Assembly (NCBI GenBank): GCA_963969345.1 | Contig: OZ017766.1 | Coordinates: 8,680,001 to 8,744,000 of the forward strand | Length of the DNA stretch: 64,000 nucleotides | Source: Turbatrix aceti | Taxonomy: Eukaryota > Nematoda > Chromadorea > Rhabditida > Panagrolaimidae | Direction of reading: 5' to 3' | Part shown: piece by piece, positions 1-13,015 of the stretch | How the letters are laid out: every line of letters starts with the position of its first letter | Numbering within the stretch: position 1 is the first letter of the stretch | The notes under the pieces: generated by a model | Databases searched by the model: none | What the model saw: only the letters and a program-made list of their open reading frames with translations | Told to the model about the DNA's origin: nothing | Made by a program: the position numbers and the translations under genes

Positions 1-837
1 CCAAATTACGGGCAATTGCTGCCCGTCATCCCGATTTAAATATAATCACATACCAACAAAGCCGAGCCATTGCCGACCAACTCAACGTTCTCCTGCCTAA
101 TACCCTACAAAATGACTCACTTGCGTGCCTCTGCATGATAATTATTGCACTCCTATTCATACCCAATCCCATCTGTACCGTATGGATTACGCTCGCCATG
201 ATAACCATTGACGTCGGTGTCATTGGCATACTTTCATTGTGGTCCGTTAAGCTGGATCCCATCAGCATGATCACACTCATTCTTTCGATTGGATTTTCAA
301 TCGAATTTAGCGCACACGTAACTTATGGTTTCATATCAAACGAAGCAAATTTGTCGCCCAAGGAGCGATGCATCGATGCAATGGAGAAACTTGCCTGGCC
401 GGGTTTGTTTTTGTCGAATGTGTCAGGGAACATTTCGGAAATTTTGCCAATTCTGGAAGCTATAAATATGAAAAGTTTTTACTTTAAAATGTATCTGACA
501 TTTTACAGAAAAAGCTTTTCATTGTAAAAGTTACCTTTTGGCAACATTTCCAAAAATGTTCATTGACGCATGCCTTCCTAAAATGCCATCCTAAAACAAT
601 ACTTTTTTTCCAGTGATGCACGGCAGCTTGTCAACTATCCTTGGCGTAACAGTGCTTGCATTTATCAACAGTTACATGGTTTTGGTATTCTTCAAGACAG
701 TCTTTCTCGTACTTGTTATTGGTGTCTTTCATGCACTCGTGCTGCTGCCTATCGTACTCCACGACACAGCGCCACTTACGGACCGCCTCAATGCCTACTT
801 TGATTCAAAACAGGCTGACGAAACGGCTTCTACCTGA
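1..837 (+). CDS. Patched-related (PTR) protein, C-terminal end (5' part outside window)
   Basis: Two exons: 3-402 (open from the window edge) and 614-837, joined in phase across a 211-bp intron (403-613, GT...CCAG). The joined protein reads KLRAIAARHPDL... to a TGA at 835-837. Seen: a hydrophobic stretch (CMIIIALLF), a DVGVIGILSLWSVKLDPISM segment, an IGFSIEFSAHVTYGF segment, then GSLSTILG and a final pair of membrane helices (SYMVLVFFKTVFL, VIGVFHALVLLPIVL). Known: this order matches the last transmembrane half of the nematode PTR/Patched/RND-like family, which is implicated in sterol or lipid handling at cell surfaces and in cuticle formation. The short hydrophilic tail after the last helix is usual for the family. 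Only the C-terminal ~207 residues are in the window, so the exact PTR member cannot be named. Confidence 0.9.
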
Positions 838-993
838 CGACTTTATTTCCGTTTCCTCTTTCTTCTCTCTTTTTTTTCTTTGCTTACAATTAATGATGAT
901 TACAAAATGTTTAATTGCGCGGGTTATCCTCTTCAAACCACTCACACATCAGTATATCTTTCCGGCATTTTTGCAATTTTGTTGCACACAGAA

Positions 994-999
994 AATAAA
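994..999 (+). terminator. Candidate poly(A) signal of the PTR gene
   Basis: An AATAAA hexamer lies 157 bp after the PTR stop codon and is the first one on this strand. Position and sequence fit a 3'-end signal, but no transcript evidence is available. Confidence 0.45.
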
Positions 1000-3900
1000 G
1001 CCAAACTTAGTTGCAAGATCTGAAGGAGGGATTAACGGGATCCCCAGTTACAATGCAAAGACGTCAGAAGGCGACGTCTTTGGTCGAGGGGCGTGGAGAA
1101 TTCCCTAAAGAATTTTTCTACCGTACTATTTTTTAGCTGAAAGACGTGTAGAGCATTGTGGGAATATATAGAACTGTGGAGGAGGGTATTAGATATTAAT
1201 TGGCAAGTTCATACCCAGAAACTGTGAACTTTGACGCATTTGCCATTGTTCTATGACGATCAACGTATATGTATAAAAAGTCGTGCGCATCGCATTCATC
1301 CTCTTTTGTTTAGTTTCTTTTTTGGGGTAAGTGTCTGTCATGGAAGAACATATGTATTTATATTGCCTCCTCCTCCTTCTGTCTTCTTTTCTCCTTCATG
1401 CATCGTTAACGGGGAGGGAGGACATGAATAATTTGGCGACATCATATCCCCTAAAACAGAGACCGATACATATTAGTATGTATCTGCGAATAGGCAAACG
1501 AAAAGAAAAGCCAATGTTTTATGCGCTGCCCTTTGTTCATGTGCGTCAGTACTGGACATGAACAATGGGTGTTCGTTCGTGTTGATTGATATCAAGTGCC
1601 GTAACTAACGTTCGCGTTTGCTAACGAACAGTTTTGTTTAAATTTATTTGTTCGCGAACATAGTAAATTTTTTCAAACAGATAATTTTACTATGTTCGCG
1701 AACAAATTTTTGGTAACGGTGCCAAAAATGACAAATAACACTCAAACACGGTCAAAAATGTTCACATTTGTTCAATTTTTTAACAAAATTAAAAAATGTT
1801 TGTAAATATTCGTTCGTGATCAAAAAACCGCTGTTTGCTCATTTCTGGCCGGCACTGTTTTTCAATGTCTGGAAGTGATGTGATAAGATGTCTGCACAAA
1901 AGTGGGGTAAACAGTGATAAAAATGAGGGGGGGGGTCCCAATTTTCAATCTTGTTTATTTGTATTATATTTGCAGATATTGTGATACTATTTGCTTTATC
2001 CTGACCTGGAGGCTATTATTTTTTTCAAGAAATATATATTTGTACTTTTTGTTTATTGCTTTTTGCAAGTTTTACTCAAAAGCACGCGTGCAATGAGCCG
2101 AAAAAGAAAAAAAAGAAGAAGATGCTATTTTTCCAGATGTTGTCCCAGTTTTTGGACAAACAAAGGATATTTCATGGAATATGAAACATCCGTGGTGTGA
2201 AGTAGCTCACAGTTCGTAGAAGTTATACTGGGTGTGCCTGTTTTCGTGGGATAAAGGATGACCCAAACAAATCGTCTCGACGGCTATTTATATGGCGTTC
2301 GAAATTCAAATGCATCATCATTTTTGTTTTGTCACAAAAGCAGCGCTGGCTGGGGCATTCCTTTTTTCATTCATTCAGGGGTCAAAAAGCGAGGCCAACG
2401 GGTTTTTTGTCTTCTTCTTCTTTTTTTTCATTTTTGGGGGGACTCGTAAAACAAGTGAAACACTAATTAGTAGCATAACAATATGCACCAAGGCGAAGAC
2501 TTGCGACAATGTTTGCATGCTGCGTGCAACTTGTTGGTGGACTCTTTGGTTTTTTTGGGTTTTATCTACAAACTATAAAACAAAATTCACAAGGGCATTC
2601 ACTAGTCTTCCTTTTCTTTTCTTTTAATTTTGCTGTATCAACGGTTTGTTTTTCTATTCAAATGATAAAAAATTGTCTTTGTCTTTGACTTTGACTTTTG
2701 GCTTTTGTTCCTCGTTTTATTGATACCTATAATTTGGACCCCACTGATTCTACGAAAGTGTCAATGCCAAAGTGGCACGTGATTCTTCATCTCTCATCTT
2801 TTTTTTAATGTCTCAAATTTTTTCCCCTGAATTCGTCAAAAACTAAAAACCGCTTTACTTAAGTACTCCCGTTGTTGAATGTCTTTCACGTGGCCGAAAG
2901 AGATAAAAGTCAATTGCTTTGAGGGAGGAGGGAGAGAGGTCATTTTACTGATTACAAATTGACGTGTTGGGCGGAGGGGAGAAACAAATAAATAATATTA
3001 AAATCACTAAGCGCAGCAGCATGTGTCTTGGAGACGAAAACAACGATGTAACACACTTTTGCGTGCATTGCAATTTAACCTTTTTTGAGAATTTTTAACC
3101 TTGCAATTAGGAATCTAACCTAACCTTTAAAAAAAAAGTGTGTAGGTTTTCTTAGTTCCAAGAAGTTTGGTTTTTTGCTCTGAAAACTGAACTTTGAGAG
3201 GGCTATAATACGTATAATGTTTAATAATTGTTAACGTGGTTACTAAACATTATATACATATGTTGTTAGGTGTTCTACCCGGTAATGCACTTTAGTACGT
3301 ACAAACAAATTTCTTTTATTTGTTAGAATCGTTGGATTTGTAGGATTTCTGATAGCTTAAATTTAATAAATACAAATGACGAATTTGTATGTATGCCATA
3401 CATAAATCACCCTTGCAATGGCCGACAGAGCCTTAATTGATGACCGTTATAAAATGTAGCTGCAGGTTCAAAGTTTTTTTTTCCATCCGCTTTGCCATCT
3501 GATTTCCGTCTCCTGCGTCGTCCGAGGACGAGGACGTTGATGTATCCCTTGGGATACAAACGATGGCACCACTACCACCGTACAGCAGCATTTTTTATTT
3601 ATCTTTGTATATATCCTTCATTCTTGGCGCCTGCAGCCACGTATGTATTTATATTTATACGAGGAACCATCCCTGTCGACCCGTCTGATGGGTCCTTGCT
3701 TGCACGTTTTGTATTGTTTTGTTTGTCGGAGATAAAACAATGCCTGCGCACTTTTGTGAAATTTTGACACGTGACGGACGTTATCGAGATAAAGGGAGGA
3801 CGGATATCGGATAAAAAAATGAAAGAGACAGGTTTTTCGTTCTTCCTTCCATTTTTTCCTTCCAATACGCGCGGGAGTTTGAAATGTGATAAATTGGAAG

Positions 3901-5627
3901 TGTGCCTGCCTTTATGTATTTTTTTTAGTTGTGCCAAGTTTCCGGGTTGGTCGAGATATTCTTCATAAGATGGGAACCGTCGACGAAGAATATGTATGTA
4001 AGAAAAAAAATTATAAATATGTTTTTTTCTCGCCGAGTCCAGGGATAATCCAAATTCAATTGAACCTACATCCAACATAGGCCTAGGACGACATAGGACA
4101 GCAATTGTGTGGCACATGCCTGGTGCATGTGCCTAGCTTGGGCGGTTATCATCATTTTCACTTTCGATAGGTGTCTTCCCCGGAAAAAAATACGAGTGTT
4201 GATGACTTTTTTTCCTCCTTTCGGTTTTTTTTTTCTTTTTTTAGACACCGGAAATAAGAATGAGTTTCTGTATATTACGTACTCAAAAAACACTTGACGC
4301 ATTTTTTGAATTTTTTTTTACACAAAAAAATGAGTATGAAATCTTTTTGTGACGCACTTTTTTTGAATTATCTTATAAGATCGAGAATTATACGGGTTTT
4401 TGGATTGTATAAAGCTCGTTGGATTAGTCATTTTGCCTTTTTGTTCATGCTTCCGGTAACTTTTGCGTATATTTTTTTGAAGAAAAGGGGGTTGGTTGGT
4501 CCATTCATCGTGCCATGCCCTGAGGCGTCATTCATCCGGGGGTTTTTGTGGTTTTGATTTTGCGCGGCAGCCTTGCATCAACAAGAAGGAAGGTCCGAAG
4601 GGGCTTACTTAATCCTAATTTTTTTATCTTACCTGTCTTGTTCGTTTTCCTTTTCAAAAAACAGTCGGATGTTAGATACAATTATAATTGCTCTCATCAT
4701 CACGAGACATGACAGGACAGAAATCCGAAAACAAGATTATTAAACGGATTAGATGGGGATTCTTATCATTGTTTAAGTAAATGTATGATACGAGTAGCAT
4801 CAACAAATTATAGCTTCTTTGATGTCTTCCGGAAGGTGTTAAGGTGTCCGTACCAACCCAACTTGCCATTTTGTGGCATTTACACATTTATAAATAATCA
4901 CAACTTTTTTTTGTTGGTTTTCCTTGTACCACCCGGCAAAACAAACCAGGCGCTAATTCAATGGGCTCCAGACAATTATTAAATTATATACATACATACA
5001 CACATACAAAACTGCCCCCGTTTTAAATATTTATTGCATTTATTTAGTAAATAGATACTTATTTAATTTTATGCGTGTTGGTCAGTTTTTGCGACGGTTC
5101 AACGAAACTGCTTTTTTTTCTGAAAAAAACGTGCTGTGCTGCAAACGACATTTGTACGTGTGTATAATTGTTTCCCGTGTATTTGTGTATGTATTATCAG
5201 AGATACATACATACATATGACATTTCCGCTGTAGCCTGTTGTTTGTTTGTTTTTTTTGGTTGCCCGGGGCACTGACCGGACTGGGGCACTGTCGTTTGAC
5301 CATTTTCCACCCAACTGACTTCCAAGGCTTTTTTGCTGCTTTGGCTTTGGTGTTCGTTGTCGCGCGCGCTTTTTTGCAGGAATGGTATATATGACGTCTG
5401 GAGATCTTGCAGCGCGCGCGAGCGTGTGCTTTTCCAGTCTGATGAAAAAATAAATACATAATGTTCCATAAATATAACTTTGCGTGGTATTTATAAATCC
5501 GTGACGACGTTTGTTTGTGTTTGTAGTATATAAATATGTATACCATACCTCTTTTTTAGTTCGCATGCCGACCGTTGTTATATTTACTGTCTTTTTTTGG
5601 TGATCACATTCACATCAGACAATAATC
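1000..5627. other. Intergenic, no gene seen
   Basis: About 4.6 kb between the PTR gene and the first GPCR. ORFs here are short, rich in F/K/N or low-complexity residues, and lack paired splice sites. The stretch holds one decayed GTTCG-type MITE (about 1560-1848), T-rich tracts, and CATA/TACATACA runs near 4985-5007 and 5205-5220. I see no coding exon or RNA gene. Confidence 0.6.
1560..1848 (+). mobile_element. Decayed copy of the GTTCG/CGAAC-rich MITE family
   Basis: The segment contains GTTCGTTCGTG, TTTGTTCGCGAACATAG and GGTGCCAAAAATGAC, and ends with GCTGTTTGCTCATTTCTGG. That ending is a decayed form of the GCTGTTCGCCCATCCCTG terminus in the better copy at 35232-35650. The order of blocks matches the other copies. 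The left end is not well defined. Confidence 0.5.
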
Positions 5628-8511
5628 ATGCTCTGCCAAGATGATCCTATACTCTTTGATCGTAACAGCACTGTCACGAAGATGTTTATTGCTGACATCC
5701 GGACGTTTGCTATGTAAGTATTTATAATTTTTTATGGATCGAATCGGTCAAAAAAATGAGGCATAAAATTTTTTTACATTTTTTGACTGTTTTTTGACTG
5801 TTCAAAAACGTGAAAACGTCATTAAAAATGCGATTTGTTTTTAAATTGTGTGTTTATCCTAAAAGAACGCATATGACAAACATTTTGAGTCAATGCACTC
5901 AAAATGTTTGTCAGATGTTTTCAAGGTTTTCAAGGTTTTTAGGAACAACTTTTGTACTCTTAAAAACACGCCTTTTTGAAACTCATTTGATCAGTTTTGT
6001 ACAAATTTTGTGAAAAACGGTTTTTTTGACATTAAATGGAAGTTTTTTTTTTCTGCGCCGTAGTTTTTACGGTTTTGTCAATTTTTGGGCAGTTTTTGAA
6101 TAATTTTGCCACTTTTGTCTCAAACGTATTTTATCCCTAACATTGTTTGGCATTTTGTAAAACCATAAAACCCTGTTTTTTACTCGATACTATTTATTTA
6201 TAAATATGCATCAGTTACCGTAACCCATTTAGGTGGTACAACGGCATCCATCCGTACCTCTGCCTTATCCTCTGCCCCCTCGGCGTCCTCGCCAACCTAA
6301 TCCATATCCTTGTCCTGACGAGAAGACGGATGAGAAGATGCGCTGTCAACCTGGTACTCATGGGCATTGCAGCGTGCGACATCGTAACAATGCTCTCGTA
6401 CTTTATCTACATTTTCCGGTTTGAAATTATGACTCGTATTTTTGGTGGAGCAGGATTTAGGTTTGTTTTTTTTCTGAAGTTTTCGTACTTTAAAAAAAAT
6501 TTCGTCTGACGTTATTTTGCCCTTTGAAACATCCATAAAACAAGTTTTTTGGACGATTAAAAAAATAATGTCATTTTTGGTCAAAGTAAAGTTTTTTTGT
6601 TAAATAAATAAACGAACGCAGAAGGAAATAGGAGGTTTTTGACGGGATTAATTTGGTTCTAATCCCGCTTAAACTTTTTTTTTCGTTTTTAAAGGGGGCC
6701 AAAAAATTCCAAGGCTTAGCATAACGTCAGAAATTAGTAAATAGTGGACAACTTTTTTATTGGGGGACAAAAGTTGGGTATCCTGGGACTTTCATACATA
6801 TGTAAGTTATTTACATATTTTGTACAATGACCAGACTCCATACAACTTTTTTTTGACCGAAAATGTATAATACATATATTTTGTTGTACTTGGAACTTTG
6901 GAACTTTCGTCGGTAATTTTTTTTGTCGTTGTTGTTGGTGCCGAGGATTATAGGATTACTGTAGATTTTCATTCTAGACAGTTTTCGATCATTTGAAACA
7001 CTCCAGACAAAAAAAAAGAACAAATTTTTTTTTAGTTATTTTTGGGCGAGTGCACTTCGCTTCCACGCGACAGCATCTATCGTTCTGCATACGATAACAC
7101 TGTATCTCTGCGTGCTCATGGCTTTTATCAGGTGGAAAGCCATGAGAACGGTGCAATCGATCCTGCTCAAAAAACCCAGAATTGTGTGGTACGTATTTGG
7201 CTTTATCGCGGGTGTCGTAATTCTGGTCTGCGTTCCGACATTTATTGTCCACGATGTCAAACCCATCGGTGGAGGAGAATTTTACACAGTCGATATCGCT
7301 CCCGTCGCCTTGAGCAATTACTGTCGACTTTTCAAGGCTAATTTGTGGATTATTGGAATTTGTTTGAAGGTTGGAAATTTAACTGGAAATTTTTTTTGGA
7401 TTTATTCTGAGGTGTGCATTTATGTATTTCAGGCGATTCCATGTTTCCTGTTGCTTTGGTTTACGTTGGCATTGATGTTTCGGCTTCATAAGAACAATGT
7501 TAAACGAGCGATGCTGCTTTATACCCACTCGCACAAAGGCGCAAGAAAGCGAAAGCAGAATTACGATCGGACTACTTTTACGCTCATTGTTGTGTTGACC
7601 GTTTTTTTGGTAAGTTTTACAAAAAAAAATTGAATGTTGTTTTCCGTTTAAAAAAATGGAAAAAAAATTGGCGCGATACCAAAATTTTGAAACAAAAATT
7701 AAAATTTTTTTTTGATTTTTGTCAAATTGGTTCACTTTTTCGAACATTTGTTCCAAAAATTGGATCAGATAAACAAACAACCGAATCCAAAAATTAAAAT
7801 TTTTTGGATGCGATTCAGAAAGTTTTGTTTTGGGGAAATATAAAATTCTAAAATCGAAATTAGATTTTTGTACCAAAAAAAAATGAATTTCGAAAATTTT
7901 TGTGTCAAAAACCGAGATTTTGCTTTAATTTTTTTTACGTTCTGTTTTTTGAAAAAAAATGGAGCAGAAAATTGAGAAAATGATCAAATTTAAAAAAAAG
8001 AATTCACGGTTATCGAAAAAATAAAAAAAATTGGGACAGACCTGTGTTTAAAAACGAACACCTTTACAGACCACCGAACTGCCCCAGGGTCTGATAGCCA
8101 TGCTCAACGCGTATTACACCAACGACATCCACACAATTGTCTACATGAATTTTGCAAACGTGCTTGATGTTTTATCGCTCATCAATTGCTACGTCGGCTT
8201 CATTGCCTACTGTTTCCTGTGCTCAAAGTACCGTCAAACATTTATGATGCTTATTGTCAACTTTAGATCGTAAGTTTTTTTTATCTATAATATTTGGTGC
8301 TCTGCTAATGAGAGTATCTTGCAGAATGTACAATTTCAGTACCGAAACAAAAAATACAACAACCAATAGATACGAAACGTATGAAAAGTCATCACGTATG
8401 CCATCTGCGTCATCGTACCATCGCATAGCGTCCAACGGTCATCTACCCGTCAATGCGACGTTTTCTACCACGCAATTTTTATCAACAACAACGAATAATA
8501 ATTACAGCTAA
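5628..8511 (+). CDS. DMSR/myosuppressin-receptor-like neuropeptide GPCR (copy A)
   Basis: Six exons: 5628-5713, 6233-6460, 7036-7369, 7433-7609, 8070-8269 and 8325-8511. Phases are consistent and give a 403-aa protein. Seen: a short N-terminus with an N-glycosylation sequon (N13-S-T); TM1 ending [15 protein letters not shown]; a TM3 region [17 protein letters not shown]; a second-loop block FYTVDIAP...[12 protein letters not shown]; a basic third loop before [15 protein letters not shown]; and [11 protein letters not shown]...[15 protein letters not shown] in TM6-TM7. Known: TELPQG and LxLINC in TM6/7 are typical of the myosuppressin/FMRFamide-like (DMSR) branch of rhodopsin-type GPCRs, within the nematode Srw superfamily. 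Such receptors bind RFamide-like peptides on neurons and muscle. The C-terminal tail is Ser/Thr-rich and ends NNNYS. The start was chosen because the first exon matches exon 1 of copy B in length (86 nt), phase and sequence type. The ligand is unknown. Confidence 0.88.
5874..5913 (+). repeat. Perfect 17-bp hairpin in intron 1 of GPCR A
   Basis: The arm TGACAAACATTTTGAGT is followed by a 6-nt loop (CAATGC) and its exact reverse complement. It lies in the first intron (5714-6232). The stem is shorter than usual for a microRNA precursor. Confidence 0.6.
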
Positions 8512-8701
8512 GAATGAGAAAATACGAACAAAAGACGACTGACTGGTAGCTCTGGTGGCTGATAGGGTATTCATTATCCGGTACACATACACGCATGTAT
8601 ATACATGTACGTGAACAAGTATTATGTATCTCAATATTTTGTACGCACGCGGGTTTAAAAATTATAAATATAAAGATGTTCGTCACATGTATTACTGTTA
8701 T

Positions 8702-8707
8702 AATAAA
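8702..8707 (+). terminator. Candidate poly(A) signal of GPCR A
   Basis: AATAAA 191 bp downstream of the GPCR A stop codon. Confidence 0.4.
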
Positions 8708-8715
8708 TTTAATAC

Positions 8716-8886
8716 TTTATATGTATAACACATAATACATTATACGTATAATATGTAATGTTGGCTCGTATTTTTACAAATGATTAATTAAAATGATTAT
8801 ACATTATATGTATAACACATAAAACATAATATGTATGTATAAATATCAATGTTCGCTTTTATTTTCATCTTTTTGCAAATGATTAA
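8716..8886 (+). repeat. Imperfect direct duplication between the two GPCR genes
   Basis: A block beginning TTTATATGTATAACACATAA and ending with ACAAATGATTAAT (about 8712-8788) is followed by a diverged second copy (about 8802-8886) beginning ATTATATGTATAACACATAA and ending GCAAATGATTAAT. It fills much of the 521-bp gap between the two convergent stop codons. Confidence 0.55.
8858..8863 (-). terminator. Candidate poly(A) signal of GPCR B
   Basis: AATAAA on the minus strand (TTTATT on +), 170 bp past the GPCR B stop codon. Confidence 0.35.
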
Positions 8887-9032
8887 TGCACTACGTAACA
8901 ATTGTTGATCGGATAACAGCTGTTCATCCAGAAGAAGTACATATACATACCCAGAAAAGACTGGTACTACATAGGACCCGTTGAAGAGAAAGGAAGACAA
9001 ACAAAAAAGGGGGTGTTCCAATTTTTTTAATG

Positions 9033-12000
9033 TCACAAAAAAACATCTTGTTCGTCGATAAAAGGCGTCAAAAGGGTTGTAGAATCTTTTACCGGTCGAC
9101 TGAATGCTAAAGACAAACACCGACCAAAAATAGACTTCCAGGTGGCCCGGTAAACGGAAGACATGCAGGGATAAACGATAAAACAAACATTGCAGTTGAT
9201 AAGAGACAACAAATCCAGAAGTTCGCCAAAATTGAGGTAGACAAATTGATGAATGTCATTTGGAAATAATCCATTTAAAATTGCAAGAATCCCTTGGGGA
9301 AATTCGGTAAGCACAAAAATGGTCATTAGAACAATCAGCGTCAGCGTAGTTCGATCTGCTGTTCGTTCGGCGCGTTTATTAGCCGCGCTGTTTCCAGAAA
9401 CGAGTCGCCTGCGCTTGTGTCTGGTATACTGTAGCTCGGAGAGAAGAGCGATTGTAAATGTGAGCAGAAGAATGCACGGGATGACTTTGAAGACGATACC
9501 TGTGAGCCAGAGGTTGGCCTTGAAAATAAAGCAGGTTTCGCCTTTTGAAAGCTCGGAGAGACTGATTGTGTAGAAATCACCCTGATCGGTTTCGACTTTG
9601 TAGATTTGGTGAACGAGGAACGTCGGCACGCAGAGTGCACCTACGCAGAGGGTGATGACGATGAACACTGGTCTGAAAAGTGAAAATAATAAATTATGGG
9701 TTTTAAAAAATTTTGTTTCGTGCAAAATGGTAATTTTTCATTTGTACATTTTTGTGTTTACAATATTTGTTTTTCGATCTTTGGACGATTCTGTTTGAAA
9801 GCAAAATTTAAAATTTAAAAATTTGGAAGTGTGAACTATGATTTTGTGTCTGAATTTTTTTTTGTTGGCGCGATACATTTTATTTTAAAATTTTTTGAAT
9901 CAAATTTTGAAAAAAAATCTAATCCAAAAATGCGTTTTTCAAAGACCAAAAGAATTGGCAAATTTTTTTACATTCCTGCAAAATAATTTTTTTTGGAAAT
10001 TTGGTGTTTACGAATTTTAATATAATTTTTGTCTACGATTTTTTTTGACAAAAATCAATTTTTTTTGTATTCAGAGTTTTTTTCATTTCAATTTTGAAAA
10101 AAAATTATAAATCAATCAAATTTTGTCTTTCGACTAAAAAATGCTAATCCCAAAAGTGAAAAAAAATTGGTTTCGAGAATCCTCTCAATTGTATTTTTTA
10201 CGTTTTGTACAAAAAAATGACATTTCAAAACTTTTTTTTAAACGATTAAAAAATCTAAAATAAAAAAAAATATTCTTTTTTTTTTTTTGGTAAAAAAATC
10301 GCTACGTGCTGTTCTCATTTCCAAATCGTAATCCATGACCATTATTTTTTTTCGGTTTACGTTTTTCTTCCTTCCGCATAGCTTAATTTGCAAAGTTGGT
10401 AAATTTAAATTGCTAAACAAGACAAACGCGTTGCAACGCAACGGTTCGCATTAGTCTGTTGTCTACTGACTCACAATAAGTGAAACAAAAAAAAAACCTT
10501 TATCTTCCTTCCTGTCCAAAGCCGACGTCCTCCGTCGACGACCGACAAAGACAACGAAGTCGGTCGATGACGAAGATGACGAAAATTCTTCAGAAAGTGA
10601 CGTGAGAAACAAAAAATTTTATGTTACTATCTCACTCGTATTTAATATAGTTACCCCGTTCATTCATCCGGGCGCGAACAAAAAGAGGATAAACAACGGA
10701 CCATTTGTCTACTACTCAAAAACAAACATGTGCGGCAACAATTGAATAATGTCCAAAAAAAAAATTTTTTTTGACACATTTTTAAAAAGTTACTAGTATA
10801 CAAATTTAAAAATTGCCGCTTGAACGGAAACTATTATATTTGAAAAAAGCTACCGTAATAAACTGTGTAAACAATTTTTTTGGCATACATAAATACATAA
10901 ATAATTTAAAACTCGCAGAAAAATTTTTTAGTTCGAAAAGTGAAAAAAAAAGTATTTATGTAACTCACAGAGCGATTTCGCTTCGATTCAGGTGACAAGC
11001 CACTTTTTTGAGTGCCTTGTACCTGACAAAAGCGGTGAATACGGATGTGTAGAGTGTAATCGTGTGAAGACCGATGCTCCCGACAACGTGTATCAGCAGA
11101 AAAACAATCCAGCCCAGGGAATAGCCAGTATGCTGGGATTGTGTGTCGACAAAGATGCTGAATCCCAGGGTGAATACAATGTACGAAACCATCGTCAAAA
11201 TGTCACACATGGCAACGAGACCCAGGAGGCAGTTGATCGAGCATCGTCTCATTCTCGGTCTTGTTAGCACAATAAAGTGAACTGCATTTGCGAGGCTACC
11301 GACGATGCAGATGATCAAGCCGAGGTATTTGTGTATGGAACGGTAGTACCTGTAAAAGGGATTTAAATTTTTTTTTCTCGCTTTATTTTTTTTATTTTTT
11401 TAAATTTTTTTAGATAAAAAAATCGTATTATGAACACCAAACTTTAAAAAAATAAAAAAAATAATTTGCACGTCAAAAATATTTTCTAGCAAACTTGCGG
11501 TTTTCGACACGAAATTTTTCAAAAATCCAATTTTTGGACTCAGAGGTCCAAATTTGATTTTGTAAATGATTTTATTTTTAAAAATTATTAAAAAATGTTT
11601 CAAGTTCTCGTTTTTTTATCGGCCAAAAAAAAACTCAAAAAATTTTACACATTCGAGTTCAAATCCGCGTTTTCGTTGTTTCCTTGACCAAAATTTCAAT
11701 ATTTGTAAAAACCAAAATAAAATTTCTTTTGTTTTGCATTTTTACAAAATTCTCTTTTTGTCCTAAAGTTGCTCACTCAATTTTGAGACCACCAATCATT
11801 TTTGATCAATTTTGAGACCAAAAAATCTTCAAATCCTGTTTTTTATTCTCATGCAAGGCAAAAAATTCAGATTCAATGAGGAAGCAATGAGTGCCCCATG
11901 GGACCCGACCCGGCGGGCAGTCAGTTCTAAGAACTACCCCGGCGGCATCATTGAGCAATAAAAAAAAGTTTGTTACTCAATTTCATGCTTGACCAAAAAT

Positions 12001-12367
12001 ATGTGTCCAAATAACCATAAATCAAATTTTTTTTCAGGGATAAAAAACAACTTTTCTCCCCAATGTTTTTTTTTAATAAAAAAAAAATTTATTTGCCAGT
12101 CATGCGAAAAATGGATATACATAAGAAATGAAGTCAAAAATATTTATAAATTTATACATTTTCCAAGAAACTATTACGGTTCAAAAAAATTATATATGCA
12201 TTTTTAAAAATTCTGGAAGAATATTTTTTGCAGAAATTATTTACAAATATTTTTATATTTGGGTGCAAAAAAAAAACTTACGATGATATTTGAAACAATA
12301 AATTGAGGTACTGTACTGTAGAATTGTCATTCAAATCAAAAAGTTCTAGTTCTGTTGAGCATATCAT
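9033..12367 (-). CDS. DMSR/myosuppressin-receptor-like neuropeptide GPCR (copy B)
   Basis: Three exons on the minus strand: 12367-12282, 11349-10969 and 9672-9033. Phases fit and give 368 aa. Seen: N-terminus MICSTELELFDLN with a sequon N15-S-T; TM1 LIICIVGSLANAVHFIVL then TRPRMRRCSIN; TM2 DILTMVSYIVFTLGF; TM3 GSIGLHTITLYTSVFTAFVRY; second-loop block GDFYTISL...CFIFKANLWLTGIVFK; TM6 LTEFPQGILAILNG and TM7 LLDLLSLINCNVCFIVY. Known: same DMSR-like class as copy A, with the TEFPQG motif in its myosuppressin-receptor form. It lies tail to tail with copy A, so the pair probably arose by inverted local duplication. The first exon (86 nt, phase 2) is conserved in both copies; later introns are not. 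The middle intron (9673-10968) splits a codon at ...EIA-L-PVFIV. The C-terminal tail is shorter than in copy A. Confidence 0.88.
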
Positions 12368-13013
12368 TACATAGAGTAGTTCTTTGGGATTGCCTTAAGG
12401 CTAAAAAAATTATTTATTTATTTTGAAAGAAATTTAAAATTTGTGCGAAACGAAAAAAATTCACGTCTGTGTTAGCACAAAACACAACAACAACGCGCTT
12501 TTGTTTGGGTTTGGGGAAACGGTGGAGGGCGGTGGCTGGGCCACCACCAACGACCAGACCACGGTGGGTGGTCGTTCACGCGTGTCTTGGCACTTACATA
12601 CACACTTTTTTATTTGGCCAAACATTTTTGGACAAAAAAGCTGTCGTCGCTGTGTTGCATTATTGTTCTGATGTTCAAAGCGTGAAAAAAGTTTTTGAAA
12701 AAAAAAGAAGAAGTTCCCTCTGACAAAAATTTCAAATTTCATAAAAAAATTGAAAAGATGATTTTTTTATCGTATACACATATTTATTTATTTAGAAACA
12801 TGCAAGTGACATCGCATCGCAAAGCGCCCACGGAAGAAGTTAGCAAAAAAAATGATTTATATGCTAACAGTTAACTGATGAGTGTTATATGCCGACAGCT
12901 CAGGCTGGCACGTCACAGTCAGCCAAGAGCTCCTATGTATTTTTTTTTCGCAGAAAAAAAATGTAATTTGGGATGCGTCACAAATTTATAAAAATTTATA
13001 TTATGAATAATTG
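12368..13013. other. Intergenic, no gene seen
   Basis: Upstream of GPCR B. It contains T/A tracts and a GC-richer patch (about 12500-12600) whose ORFs on both strands lack splice partners. It may include the promoter of copy B; no motif is clear. Confidence 0.5.
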
Positions 13014-13015
13014 TA

